DNA from: CALODL01 sp942492115
Lineage (GTDB): Bacteria; Planctomycetota; Phycisphaerae; UBA1845; CAIVHJ01
Direction: 5' to 3'
Assembly (NCBI GenBank): GCA_942492115.1
Contig: CALODL010000009.1
Location: forward strand, 1-64,000
DNA length: 64,000 nucleotides
Below, one piece after another: positions 17,057-26,680 of this stretch (within the stretch, counting starts at the first letter, position 1; each line of letters begins with the position of its first letter). The notes below the pieces were generated by a model. It saw only the letters and a list, made by a program, of their open reading frames with translations, was not told the DNA's origin and did not search any database. The translations under genes and the position numbers were made by a program.

Positions 17057-18897
17057 TGATCCACTTGCTCTACAACAATCAGACGGTCGACGCCCGGAAC
17101 GTCGATCGACTGTGTCGAGCCGTCCGGCCACGTAATCTTCAAGCTCTCAATTGTGTCGACAGTCCCGAGTCCGAAGGTCAATGCCATTTCGAATTGTGCC
17201 AGATAACTGCGTGTCGGCATGACGACCCGCCGTTGGGTCATGTCGCCGGCGACGAGTTCAGCGACTGCGCCGATGGCATCACGCTGGCGGCGCCCAACCA
17301 AGCGGAGACGCAGCCAGTGATGCCCCGTAGCCTGATCATTGCGGACGATCACTGGCGGGCCACCCGTCTGGGTCACGACGATATCGAGGTCACCATCATT
17401 GTCGAGATCCGCACAGGCTGCTCCGCGGCCGACGATGGGTTGACCGAGGGCCCCAATCAGCTCACGCGGGACTTCGATGAACGTCGCACGTTGCTCGGGG
17501 CCGGCATTCCAGAACAATTGTGCCGGCTGGCGATAGAACTGTGAGGGCTGCACGGTGTTGATCTCATCTTCGAGATGTCCATTGCACTGCAACACGTCGA
17601 GCCGCCCGTCGAGGTCGTAGTCGAAGAAGAACACTCCGAAGCTCAGCGCCTGCCGGCTCGGAGCCCCCAAGCCTTCGATGATCGCAACGTCGGTGTACTG
17701 CAAGGCGTCAGCACCTGCACAGTACAGCGAGGTCATCTCGTTGGCGAAGTTTCCGATGGCAAAGCCCAGGTGTCCGTCGTTGCGGAACTCGGCGGCATCG
17801 ATGCCCATGGCCCCGGTGGCGTTGCCCATGCCGTTGTAGGCCAGGCCAGCGAGCGCGCCGATTTCTTCGAAGGTACCGTCACCTCGATTGCGAAACAGGA
17901 AATTGCGAACCGTGTCATTGGCCACGACGAGATCGAGCAGGCCATCGCCGTCCACATCCACGATGGCCACGCCGAGTGCTTTGCCTACCGGAGCCCCGGT
18001 CGCCGCATGGCTGACCTCGATCCCGGCGGTCGCTGACACGTCATCGAACGTGCCATCACCATTGTTCCTGTACAGGTATGAATTGGTTCCTTTGAAGTTC
18101 ATCGGGGGACCGTAGGCTCGGCCGACGCCAACCAGGCGATAGTCGACAGCGAAATCGATCTCCCGCGACCACTCGACGTAGTTGCCGACAAAGAGGTCCA
18201 GATCGCCGTCGTGGTCGTAATCGAGAAAACCGCTGCACGTACTCCACGCATCATCGGCCCCACCGACCCCGGCGCGGTCAGTGGCATCGCTAAAACGGCC
18301 GTCGGTATTGATCAGCAGGCGGTTCCGCCCCAATGCGGCAATGAACAGGTCGGCATCGCCATCATTGTCCACATCACCCACCGCAACACCCGTGCCATAG
18401 AGCACCAGCCCAACTCCGGCGTCAACGGTGACATCAGTAAAACGCCCCGCCCCATCGTTGCGATACAACCGCTGGGTCGGTGGGGTGTCGTTCACGATGT
18501 CAGGCCAATCGCACGCATTGACGAACAGAATATCGATCGCGCCGTCGTTGTTGTAGTCGAACAGTGCGAGTCCAGAACCCATCGTCTCGGGCAGAAGCTT
18601 GTCCCCCGCTGCACCATTGTGATGCACGAAATCAATCCCGCATTGCGCCGTCACGTCCGTGAAGGCGACCCGCGGCGGCGTGGCCACCGCCACCGGAACC
18701 TCAGGAGGTGTGACGACGATGTTGGTCAATGTATCCGGGTCGTCCTCACTGCTCATCTGCCATGCGACGACCGCCGCGATCATGCCCAGCAGGGCAAAGA
18801 CAATGATCGACCACTTGAACGCCTGGCCGATGACAGCATCGTCTTCGGGAACGTAATCCTCGTGGTGCGGCTGTTTTTCGGAAGACTGTTCTGTCAC
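17053..18897 (-). CDS. CRTAC1-like FG-GAP/VCBS - ASPIC/UnbV protein
   Basis: 614 aa from GTG at 18897, preceded by GAGGA at good spacing. A hydrophilic, acidic N-terminus of about 26 residues leads to a transmembrane helix (29-47), then a propeller with loops DYNNDGAIDILFVN, DVDNDGDADLFI, DYDHDGDLDLFVG, DVDGDGLLDLVV, DYDLDGRLDVLQ and DLDNDGDLDIVV. The C-terminal ASPIC/UnbV domain shows TRSYLAQFEMALTFGLG and TWPDGSTQSI. It is the second gene of the leftward operon, 63 bp after the cytochrome gene, and its stop overlaps the next start as ATGA. Membrane anchoring with an outward-facing propeller is the likely topology. Confidence 0.9.
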   Translation of the reverse strand: MTEQSSEKQPHHEDYVPEDDAVIGQAFKWSIIVFALLGMIAAVVAWQMSSEDDPDTLTNIVVTPPEVPVAVATPPRVAFTDVTAQCGIDFVHHNGAAGDKLLPETMGSGLALFDYNNDGAIDILFVNACDWPDIVNDTPPTQRLYRNDGAGRFTDVTVDAGVGLVLYGTGVAVGDVDNDGDADLFIAALGRNRLLINTDGRFSDATDRAGVGGADDAWSTCSGFLDYDHDGDLDLFVGNYVEWSREIDFAVDYRLVGVGRAYGPPMNFKGTNSYLYRNNGDGTFDDVSATAGIEVSHAATGAPVGKALGVAIVDVDGDGLLDLVVANDTVRNFLFRNRGDGTFEEIGALAGLAYNGMGNATGAMGIDAAEFRNDGHLGFAIGNFANEMTSLYCAGADALQYTDVAIIEGLGAPSRQALSFGVFFFDYDLDGRLDVLQCNGHLEDEINTVQPSQFYRQPAQLFWNAGPEQRATFIEVPRELIGALGQPIVGRGAACADLDNDGDLDIVVTQTGGPPVIVRNDQATGHHWLRLRLVGRRQRDAIGAVAELVAGDMTQRRVVMPTRSYLAQFEMALTFGLGTVDTIESLKITWPDGSTQSIDVPGVDRLIVVEQVDQ

Positions 18898-18960
18898 CTG
18901 AATTCCTCGAGCTTGTACCCGTCAAAATGTTCTGGATCTGCAAAGGACCAACGATAGCAA

Positions 18961-21804
18961 TCACTCATCGTCGCGCAGGGACACCGCCCCACCGGGCAGT
19001 TCGAACGCCCCTTCGCGCTGCAGATCGTAAATCACAATTGCCTCGGCTGCATGATTGGCCGCCGGGTAGCGCCTGCGGGCCGCGCCGATGGCGTGGTCGC
19101 GCGCATTGTCGTCCGGTTTATAGCGCGCGTGGTGCGTTCGATGTTCCGTCGCCCGCGCCGTATCACCGATCTCGGTAAACAGCAGGAACATGTTGTAGTG
19201 AGCGGTCACGTTCTCCGGATCGATGTCCAGGGCCCTGTCGAACCACCCCATGGCTTCATCGATCAACGCCCTCCGGGCGCCGGCCCGGGCAGCGCCGCGC
19301 TCCTGCTTGGCGCGTTCGAACAACGTCTGGCCCAGTTCGTTCAACAGACGATAATCGAACGTAAAATCGAAACCACGTTCACGGCATTCCGCGGTATCTT
19401 TGAGTTCAACGAGTTTGCGGAAGTTGTCGATCGCCGCGTCGAGTTGGCCGTTCTGTTTGTCGACCAGACCACTGAACCATGCCACCGACCACGGTGGCGC
19501 CGGCGGATCATGGCTTGACGCAGCCTGCAGACTGTGCACCGCCTCATCCAGACGCCCCTCCTTGAGATACACCCGCGCCAGGTTGAGGGCACCATCAGGC
19601 CGCCCGTAAGCACTGACCTTCGTGAAGGCCGCCTCTGCCTGGCGCAGTTCGCCGCGGCTCGAGCCCTGGTTACCCTTGCGCAACAGGCCAATACCATAGT
19701 CGTTCCACCGTTGCCATTCGGGGAACTCCACTGCGGGCGCGTCGCCCCCGGCCGCGCCCACCGGCAGCGTGACGCGATCCTCGGCCAGGGTCATGATCGG
19801 CAGGTCGTTACCGTCGAACGTCTCGCCCTGGACCAGGCGCAAGTAGTACGTATCGAACTTGCGATACTGCAAGCGGGCCTCGACCGTGATTGGGCCGGTG
19901 ACATCCTCGGGCACACGGAGCTTGTAGTGCACGACGTCGGCTGCCCCGGGTGGAATCTGGTGGTTGTACAGCGGAACGAAGATATCCTCGGCGTTGCGGC
20001 GGTCGATACGCCGCCCCGTCCGATCGATAATGAACGCGTTGACGAAATGTGACCATGGATCGACGGTGCCGTCGTCGATCTGACCACCACTGCGTCCGAT
20101 GATGCGCTCGCCGTCTAACACCGTAACGTCCATCCACACCTCGTTCGAATCGGCAGTGCCCTGAGTGAACAGATGCCCCATCTTGAGGGTGCGGATGACG
20201 ATCTCGAAGAGGTATTCGGCACCCGGTTCGAGACCCGGCACTTCCGGACGCAGTGGCGCGGTCAATGCACCATCGATGCGCGCGTGGTCCTTGAGACCGA
20301 AAATGTCGACGCGCATGACACCTTCATTGAATGTGCGATGTGCATCGATCACAGCCTGATCAAGCCCCAGGAGGGCTGGAATGGCTGTGTTGGCCGAGGG
20401 GAACTGATGATCGTGAACCTGCAGTTCGCCGGATTCATCCAGTACGCGTGCCCCGAAGTCCTGCGATGCAAACGTCGGCATATGGCAACCGTTGCAATTG
20501 GGCTGTGCTTTCGGCGGATAATAGAAACTGGTCACGCCGTGACCCGAGACACCGCTCAACAGGAAGGCGTCGTAGTGGTTCTGGCCACGAAGAAACTTGT
20601 AGGCATTCAGCTCGACCGGCAGATGGACTTTGTGGCACGTCCCGCAAAACTCCGCCGTACGGTGCAGCGGTTTGAGAAAGGTTTTCTTGTGGAACTCGGG
20701 CTTGGCCTTGACCAGTTGCTGGTTGACCCACTGCAGCATCGGGTTGTCACTGAAGGCAAACGGGTAGTGAATCGGCTCTTCGATGGTGTAATCGGCATTG
20801 CCGCGCGGGCTGTTGATGTTGGTGATGGCATGACACACGGTGCACGTAATGCCGGCCTGAGCCATGGCGTCTCCGGCCAGGTCGTAGTTGGGGTCATCGA
20901 AGTGCTCGAGATCGAACGCTCCACTGAAGAACGGGACCGGATCGTGACAACCCGCGCAGAATCGGGCTCCCTGGACCGTACCATCGCGTTCGAACATTGC
21001 CTTGCGCGTGTTCAACACGGAGAACTCGTAGGGTGGATTGTTGAATGAACTGAATTTGTGCACGCTATTGGACCACGAGGCGTGCACATCGGCGTGGCAC
21101 TCCAGGCAGTAGCGGTCGTTCATGAGTGTACGTGCGGGAATGAAGTCACCGGTCGCCGTTCGAGCCAGGGACGGGAAGAAGTACTTCTCACCGGAAGCCG
21201 GGCCTTGTTGATTCCATTGGCGGGGATCCTGGCTATGCAGATAGATCATCCCGGCGGCAAACACGGCGGCGACGGCGGCCCAGGCCAGCCCGACGCGCCA
21301 TTTGATCCGGCGGCCGGCGAGGCGGTGCAAGATGAACAACCACACCACGACCAGTGGGCTGAGCACGTGCAACCAGTACGCAGCACCACGCAGTGCCGGA
21401 TCATTGACCACGATGACGCCCTCGACGCGCGTGAGAACGACCCCCGAGACGAGCAACAGAATGCTGACGATGAACAGCGCGTAACCGGCGCGTACTGCTC
21501 GGCGATTCGGTCGATTGCGCGTATTGGCGATGTGCACGCAGCCAAAAATGATGACCGGCAGGATGATCACCACACCGAGGACGAGATGCATCAGGAACAT
21601 CAACTGATAGAAGTAGTCTTGATAGGTCCGACCCGTGGCCCACTCCATCAGCGTGATGCTCGCGAGATACACGGCGTTGACGCCTAGCAGAGCGAACAAC
21701 CCGAAGACGACAAACAGCAGCCGGCGCAAGCGTGGCCCGACCGCCGGGACATAGCGCCGCCGAGGTGCCGATGACGGGGGGGTGGTAGTTGAAGTCACAG
21801 TCAT
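18961..21804 (-). CDS. Membrane-anchored pentaheme cytochrome c with TPR repeats
   Basis: 947 aa from the ATG at 21804, which has GGAG at suitable spacing; 50 upstream in-frame codons are unlikely to be coding. The N-terminal fifth holds about five membrane helices with histidines that could ligate b-type haem (LMHLV, CVHIA, WLHVL, ILHRL). Five CXXCH haem c motifs follow: CLECH, CAGCH, CTVCH, CGTCH and CNGCH. This arrangement resembles cytochrome c-554/NapC-NirT-like electron carriers. The last third is TPR-like. An electron-transfer role across the membrane is inferred. It is the first gene of the leftward operon, with a perfect TATAAT 43 bp upstream of its start codon. Confidence 0.88.
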   Translation of the reverse strand: MTVTSTTTPPSSAPRRRYVPAVGPRLRRLLFVVFGLFALLGVNAVYLASITLMEWATGRTYQDYFYQLMFLMHLVLGVVIILPVIIFGCVHIANTRNRPNRRAVRAGYALFIVSILLLVSGVVLTRVEGVIVVNDPALRGAAYWLHVLSPLVVVWLFILHRLAGRRIKWRVGLAWAAVAAVFAAGMIYLHSQDPRQWNQQGPASGEKYFFPSLARTATGDFIPARTLMNDRYCLECHADVHASWSNSVHKFSSFNNPPYEFSVLNTRKAMFERDGTVQGARFCAGCHDPVPFFSGAFDLEHFDDPNYDLAGDAMAQAGITCTVCHAITNINSPRGNADYTIEEPIHYPFAFSDNPMLQWVNQQLVKAKPEFHKKTFLKPLHRTAEFCGTCHKVHLPVELNAYKFLRGQNHYDAFLLSGVSGHGVTSFYYPPKAQPNCNGCHMPTFASQDFGARVLDESGELQVHDHQFPSANTAIPALLGLDQAVIDAHRTFNEGVMRVDIFGLKDHARIDGALTAPLRPEVPGLEPGAEYLFEIVIRTLKMGHLFTQGTADSNEVWMDVTVLDGERIIGRSGGQIDDGTVDPWSHFVNAFIIDRTGRRIDRRNAEDIFVPLYNHQIPPGAADVVHYKLRVPEDVTGPITVEARLQYRKFDTYYLRLVQGETFDGNDLPIMTLAEDRVTLPVGAAGGDAPAVEFPEWQRWNDYGIGLLRKGNQGSSRGELRQAEAAFTKVSAYGRPDGALNLARVYLKEGRLDEAVHSLQAASSHDPPAPPWSVAWFSGLVDKQNGQLDAAIDNFRKLVELKDTAECRERGFDFTFDYRLLNELGQTLFERAKQERGAARAGARRALIDEAMGWFDRALDIDPENVTAHYNMFLLFTEIGDTARATEHRTHHARYKPDDNARDHAIGAARRRYPAANHAAEAIVIYDLQREGAFELPGGAVSLRDDE

Positions 21805-21846
21805 GGGTACTCTCCGTGCCCCCCCGAGGCGGGGAGGGAAACGACG

Positions 21847-21852
21847 ATTATA
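21847..21852 (-). promoter_or_regulatory. Candidate -10 element for the leftward cluster operon
   Basis: The minus strand reads TATAAT, 42 bp before the cytochrome start codon, within the 126-bp divergent intergenic region. No good -35 is visible at 16-18 bp, so it would have to be activator dependent or use upstream contacts. A TTGACA is present on the plus strand at 21894-21899 but has no convincing -10. Confidence 0.4.
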
Positions 21853-21930
21853 AGCAACTCGATACATCAAGCATACTTGCGCCACGCCGAGCTTGACATC
21901 TGTGGCCGACGACAGTCTCCTGTGGGGTCT

Positions 21931-23697
21931 ATGGCCACCCCTGCGCACAACCACGTCCGCATCCCGACCGCCCTGCTTGCACTGCTGGCGGTGCTCTCCA
22001 CAGGCCTGGCAGGCTGGCGCGTCAGCGCGCTCATCGCCCGTCGACCGCAGGCTCTCATGTCGGCGGGCGCGTCCGCGGGCTCAGTTTCAGCGGCCCACGT
22101 ATTCGCCGATATCACGGCAACGGCCGGTCTGGACTTCAACCACGAGAATGGTGCACGCGGCGCATTCTGGATTCCGGAGGAAATGGGCGCGGGGGCGTGC
22201 CTGTTCGACGCCGATGGTGACGAGGACATCGACGCTTACCTGCTTCAGGGCGGCACGCTGGATGGAATGCCGCCCACCGGCGGCCGCAGCCTGCTGTTCC
22301 TGAACGATGGTGCCGGGCATTTCGAGCAGGCCTCCGCGACGCGGGGTGCGGATCTGACCGGCTATGCCCTCGGGTGCGCCGCGGGCGATCTCGACAATGA
22401 CGGGGACTCCGACCTGTATGTCACCCGCCTCGGAGCCGACGCCCTCCTGCTCAATGACGGTCGCGGCCACTTCGTCGAGGCCTCGACGGCCGCGGGGCTC
22501 TCGGGTGGAGGATTCGGCACCTCGGTCGCCCTGTTCGACTATGACCGGGACGGCTGGCTGGACATTTACGTCGCCCGGTATATCGACTGGGCACCGTACC
22601 ATGAACGCCCCTGTTTCGATCCGGCCGGGGGCCGCGACTATTGCGGCCCGCTCGACTTCAATCTGCCCGCTGTGGATACCCTGTGGCACAACCGTGGCGA
22701 CGGCACCTTCGAGGATGCAACCGTCTCGGCGGGTATTGCCGCAACCGTCGGTTACAGCCTCGGCGTACTCACCGCCGATGTGGACGACGATGGCTGGCTC
22801 GATGTTTATGTGGCGACGGACCAGATGCCCGCTGCCCTGTGGATGAATCAGGGGGACGGGACGTTTCGCGATGAGGCGGCGCTGCGCGGATGTGCGTTCA
22901 ACAACGACGGCATGGCCATCGCCGGAATGGGCGTGGCTGCCGAAGACCTCGACGACGATGGGGACATCGACCTGATCGTGACCAACATCGAGAAACAAGC
23001 CCACTTGTGCCTGAAGAACAACGCCGGTGTCTTCGAGGATGTCAGTCATGCGTGGGGCTTCGGTGGATGGAGCGTTCCATACACGGCATTCGGTATCGCG
23101 CTGTTCGACCAGGACCATGATGGCCAGTTGGACGGTCTCGTTGCCAACGGTGCGGTGAACCGCCGCCAGACGCCCTATTTTCCGCGACACGACTACGCCG
23201 AGCCCAACCAGTTCATCCGCCAGAACCGGGACGGACGCTTCGAGGACCACAGCGCGGAACTTGCTGCCGTTCTGGAGCAGCCGGGTACGAGTCGGGCCGC
23301 GGTCAGCGGCGACATCGACAACGATGGTGACATCGATGTCCTGATCACCAATAACGGCGGGCCGGTCCAGGTCCTGCGGAACGACTCCGCGCCAGGAACC
23401 TGGATCATGCTTGACGTACGCGAAGCGACCGGCCACCACGCGGTTGGTGCGCGCGTGACCATCGCAACCGCGACCGGATCCTTCCACCGGCACGTCACAG
23501 CACATACCGGTTATGTCGGCTGCAATGATCCACGCATTCATGTGGGACTTGGTTCGGCCGAGCACATCGAGCATGTCGAAGTTCGGTGGGTCGATCGCAC
23601 GATACAGCGCTGGTCCGACGTACACCCGCGCCAGCACTGTCGCCTGATCCGCGGACGATCAGAAGTCCAGCCCCTGCTTCTGGAGGCCGCACCATGA
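21931..23697 (+). CDS. CRTAC1-like FG-GAP/VCBS - ASPIC/UnbV protein
   Basis: 588 aa from the ATG at 21931; a TTG 18 codons earlier is possible but gives a less typical signal. Short N-terminus, then a hydrophobic helix (about 11-28) as signal anchor or signal peptide. Propeller loops include DADGDEDIDAYLLQ, DLDNDGDSDLYV, DYDRDGWLDIYV, DVDDDGWLDVYV, DLDDDGDIDLIV and DIDNDGDIDVLI. The ASPIC/UnbV end has GCNDPRIHVGLG and VRWVDRTIQRW. It is transcribed away from the cytochrome operon and overlaps the TPR gene as ATGA. It is close in design to the truncated gene at the left window edge. Confidence 0.9.
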   Translation: MATPAHNHVRIPTALLALLAVLSTGLAGWRVSALIARRPQALMSAGASAGSVSAAHVFADITATAGLDFNHENGARGAFWIPEEMGAGACLFDADGDEDIDAYLLQGGTLDGMPPTGGRSLLFLNDGAGHFEQASATRGADLTGYALGCAAGDLDNDGDSDLYVTRLGADALLLNDGRGHFVEASTAAGLSGGGFGTSVALFDYDRDGWLDIYVARYIDWAPYHERPCFDPAGGRDYCGPLDFNLPAVDTLWHNRGDGTFEDATVSAGIAATVGYSLGVLTADVDDDGWLDVYVATDQMPAALWMNQGDGTFRDEAALRGCAFNNDGMAIAGMGVAAEDLDDDGDIDLIVTNIEKQAHLCLKNNAGVFEDVSHAWGFGGWSVPYTAFGIALFDQDHDGQLDGLVANGAVNRRQTPYFPRHDYAEPNQFIRQNRDGRFEDHSAELAAVLEQPGTSRAAVSGDIDNDGDIDVLITNNGGPVQVLRNDSAPGTWIMLDVREATGHHAVGARVTIATATGSFHRHVTAHTGYVGCNDPRIHVGLGSAEHIEHVEVRWVDRTIQRWSDVHPRQHCRLIRGRSEVQPLLLEAAP

Positions 23698-25118
23698 CAC
23701 CGGCTGGCCGCGGAGTCCGCCGAGGTCTGATCGCGGTCACGATCGCAGCGTGGATCGTCATCGGCTACGAACAATTCGACGGCCGCGCCGCCATCGTCGC
23801 GCCCACCCCGCCACCAGCCTATTCGACGTATCGCGATCCTGCGGGGGCCTCGCGTGTACACTGGGACTCTGCCTCATTGACCGCGTGGTGTACGAAGCAC
23901 GGTGTGCCCGCTCCGCCCCCTCTCGAGGGCAGCGAGCCGGAAGTCGCCGAGGCGTTTCGTGCAGCTCTGCTCGCGGCGGTCAGCGCACCTTCCGCTGCAA
24001 CCATCGGACACCTCGGCATGGTTTTCGAGAGTCTCGACTGTCATGAACAGGCCGAACTCTGCTTTATCCGCGCCGCACGACGATCCCCCGAGGACGCCCG
24101 CTGGCCATACTATCTCGGATGCATCTATCAAATCACCGGGAACACGGCCCAGGCCATCGCCAGCTTCGAGTCGGCCTCACGACTGGACCGTGACTATGCC
24201 CTGACCCATGCGCGTCTCGCACAACTGCACCTTGACACGGAGAACTGGGCCGCGGCCGAGCAACACGCTCGTGTGTTCGTCGCGGAACGCCCGCAGGACA
24301 GCCTGGGATACGTCCACCTGGCGCGCGTCGCGCTGGCGCGCGATGATGCCCGGCAGGCGCTGGTCTTGGGTGAGCAGGCCATTCAGCGCAACCCGCAGGA
24401 CTTCCAGGCACACTACGTCCTGGGGCAGGCCTGCAGCGTTCTCGGTCGCCCAAGCGAAGCCGACCGCCACTTCGAACAATGCAGCCGTCTACCGCGCGGC
24501 GGATGGTTTGCCGGACGTGATCCTCTGGACGCCGAACTGCACGCGACCACACCATCGGTGGCCCGCCTCACCAGACAATTCCAGGCGCGTCTGGAATCGA
24601 ATGACTGGCCAGCGCTCATCGAACTGGGAGAAGAAATCATCCGCAGGCGCCCCGACGATATCGTCATGCTGGCCAATCTGGCGGCCTTGTATCGTAAGAT
24701 CGGTCAACTGGAGCAGGCCATGGCCATGGTCGACCGTGCCGCAGCTCTGAGTCCCGAAGCGCCGTTGGTCGGCGTTCGCCGCGCCGAAATCCTGCTGACA
24801 CGCAAGGCGTACGCTGCCGCTCTGACCGAAGCCCAGACGGTCCTCGAGCGGGCGCCGAACATGGTGGCCGCGCTGTCGGTGAGCGGCCGCGCACAATTGA
24901 TGCTCGGTCGCGCCACGCATGCGTTGCCTCCGCTCGAGGCCTGCGTGAAACACGAGCCCGACAACCTGGCCCACCTTGCCGCCCTGGGTGAGGCCTACTG
25001 GGCCCTGAACCGCCTGGACGCCGCGGAGGCCGTGTATCGCCGCATGCTCGAACGCCAGCCGGGCCACCCGCACGCGATCAAAAGGATTCAGGATATCGCT
25101 GCGGCCCGCAGTCGATGA
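23694..25118 (+). CDS. TPR protein with N-terminal membrane anchor
   Basis: 474 aa. The ATG overlaps the stop of the preceding propeller gene (ATGA) and has GGAGG 7 bp upstream. A hydrophobic helix at about 10-25 anchors or exports the protein. The rest is built of TPR units, for example WPYYLGCIYQITGNTAQAI and LANLAALYRKIGQLEQAM, in two blocks separated near residue 285. No catalytic motif. By analogy with TPR proteins in such clusters it is likely a protein-protein scaffold working with the coupled propeller protein. Confidence 0.88.
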   Translation: MTPAGRGVRRGLIAVTIAAWIVIGYEQFDGRAAIVAPTPPPAYSTYRDPAGASRVHWDSASLTAWCTKHGVPAPPPLEGSEPEVAEAFRAALLAAVSAPSAATIGHLGMVFESLDCHEQAELCFIRAARRSPEDARWPYYLGCIYQITGNTAQAIASFESASRLDRDYALTHARLAQLHLDTENWAAAEQHARVFVAERPQDSLGYVHLARVALARDDARQALVLGEQAIQRNPQDFQAHYVLGQACSVLGRPSEADRHFEQCSRLPRGGWFAGRDPLDAELHATTPSVARLTRQFQARLESNDWPALIELGEEIIRRRPDDIVMLANLAALYRKIGQLEQAMAMVDRAAALSPEAPLVGVRRAEILLTRKAYAAALTEAQTVLERAPNMVAALSVSGRAQLMLGRATHALPPLEACVKHEPDNLAHLAALGEAYWALNRLDAAEAVYRRMLERQPGHPHAIKRIQDIAAARSR

Positions 25119-25132
25119 CCGCCGATTGCACA

Positions 25133-25162
25133 TTGCGGCATGTGGTCTCACTCAGCTATATT
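25133..25162 (+). promoter_or_regulatory. Candidate sigma70-type promoter for the 25204 gene
   Basis: TTGCGG at 25133-25138 and TATATT at 25157-25162 with an 18-bp spacer. The expected transcript start near 25169 leaves a leader of about 35 nt with GGGAG before the ATG at 25204. Confidence 0.45.
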
Positions 25163-25203
25163 CACGCCCTTCATCTGCCCGTGGACCCCAGGGAGCACAC
25201 GCC

Positions 25204-26628
25204 ATGATTGCAATTGAGCTCGGTTCGAAAACTACGGTTCAGCGAGCTCAACCGAGCAGTTCGCTGACAGGGCCACCGGGTGCGCCATGGCCGCAGGTAC
25301 GGAAAAGGCGCTCTGCGGACGCGGTCGACCCGGCCACGCAGTCCGCAAGATCAGCACGCGAACGCAACCGCTGTGCTCGGACAGCGGCGCGGCTCGCCCC
25401 AACTCTGGTCGCCCTGGCTGTCCTCGGCGGGTGCCGCACGACCAGTGGACACCCCGAATTCACCGTGAGCCGCGTTGACGTACTCGAGCCAGGCCTGAGC
25501 GAGCGGCACGTGGTTCAGCTCTTCGGCCCCCCCGACGAACAGGTCTTTCGGCGTTTCGGCCTCGAAACGAATTACCCGTGGCGCGGCCTGGTCTATCGCT
25601 ATCACATGAACCACACCGAGGATGGTCGCATCCGGACCAATGAACTCATATTCGACACGAGTTTCGATCCTCCCCTGCTGGATCATTACATGATCGTGGT
25701 CAACTATCCGGCTGACGAGGTGCCCGAGCATGCCGCCCTCCCACCAGATTTCATCATCGATCTGCCCGGGATGTCCGACGACACCAATGCACGTTGCGCC
25801 GACGCTCTGACCATGATGGGTGCCAAGCCGATCTATCGCATGGCCAACAATTTGCGGGGACTCCGTTTCGCACGGTCGCTGGAAACCACACGAACGATCG
25901 CAGAACGGCTGGGTAAGCTGATCGCCGGCCCGTTGGCGACACCCCAGGAATCAGAGAGTCTCGCAGAATGCATGTGTGCGCTGGCTGACGCGGTGTATGA
26001 AGAAGACGTGCCGGTCACCCTGCATCAGCTGACGCAACGGACCATCCCAACGTGGGTCCGCGAAGAGTGCCAGGAGCGCTGGTGGACCGCTACCCCTGAT
26101 GAGACGATCCGCGAGTTGATTCGTCAGTACGAGACACTACGCAACGATGCCGGTGACCAGGACGCCGCCCGCAACGTGCGCGATGACGCGTGTGCTCCGC
26201 TCGCCCCCACTGACCATGACGAGCAATCGGCTGACGAACGGCTGGCCGCGACTCGACCGTGGACGGGATGCATCCATTGCCACGACATCGTCATCGACTA
26301 TGTGTACGACGCGTGGCCTGTTGCCGAAAAGCATGTGCGTCAACTGGTTCGTGAAGCGTGTCATGACGCCACCGTCGGGATCGACCAACCGTCAGCACTC
26401 ATCGCGCTCATCTACGATGGTTTGTGGACCGAAAAACAATCCGGAGGTACGCGGGCCGCCTCGCTGGAGCAGTGCACCGGGGCCCGCATCGCCCTCGAGT
26501 CCGAGGCCCTTGCAGCCCTGGAAGCCAGCCTGGGGCACACGTCGGATCCACAGCGTAGTCGCCTCCGCGCACGTGAGGCCATGGTGGAATGTGCGACGAT
26601 GCTGACCGAGCTGGTGTACCACAAATGA
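25204..26628 (+). CDS. Probable lipoprotein with BamE/SmpA-like region and one CXXCH motif
   Basis: 474 aa from the ATG at 25204 (GGGAG 8 bp upstream). The hydrophobic stretch and lipobox VLGGC lie at about residue 75, unusually far from the start, so the true start may be later or the signal atypical. After the cysteine, GLSERHVVQLFGPPDEQVF resembles the helix-turn-strand of SmpA/BamE-type outer-membrane lipoproteins. The remainder is acidic and mostly helical with no recognised family. A CIHCH sequence near residue 360 fits a haem c attachment motif, which is notable beside a cytochrome operon, but a single occurrence can be chance. Function unknown. Confidence 0.75.
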   Translation: MIAIELGSKTTVQRAQPSSSLTGPPGAPWPQVRKRRSADAVDPATQSARSARERNRCARTAARLAPTLVALAVLGGCRTTSGHPEFTVSRVDVLEPGLSERHVVQLFGPPDEQVFRRFGLETNYPWRGLVYRYHMNHTEDGRIRTNELIFDTSFDPPLLDHYMIVVNYPADEVPEHAALPPDFIIDLPGMSDDTNARCADALTMMGAKPIYRMANNLRGLRFARSLETTRTIAERLGKLIAGPLATPQESESLAECMCALADAVYEEDVPVTLHQLTQRTIPTWVREECQERWWTATPDETIRELIRQYETLRNDAGDQDAARNVRDDACAPLAPTDHDEQSADERLAATRPWTGCIHCHDIVIDYVYDAWPVAEKHVRQLVREACHDATVGIDQPSALIALIYDGLWTEKQSGGTRAASLEQCTGARIALESEALAALEASLGHTSDPQRSRLRAREAMVECATMLTELVYHK

Positions 26629-26680
26629 GAGCCGCTCTTCTGATCTAAGTCATTTCGACCCAACGACCTGTACTGGCCCG

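Noticed and set aside
22087..23637. 516-codon open frame on the minus strand
   Set aside because: It is antisense to a clear FG-GAP/ASPIC gene; GC-rich coding sequence leaves long empty frames, and its translation shows no domain.
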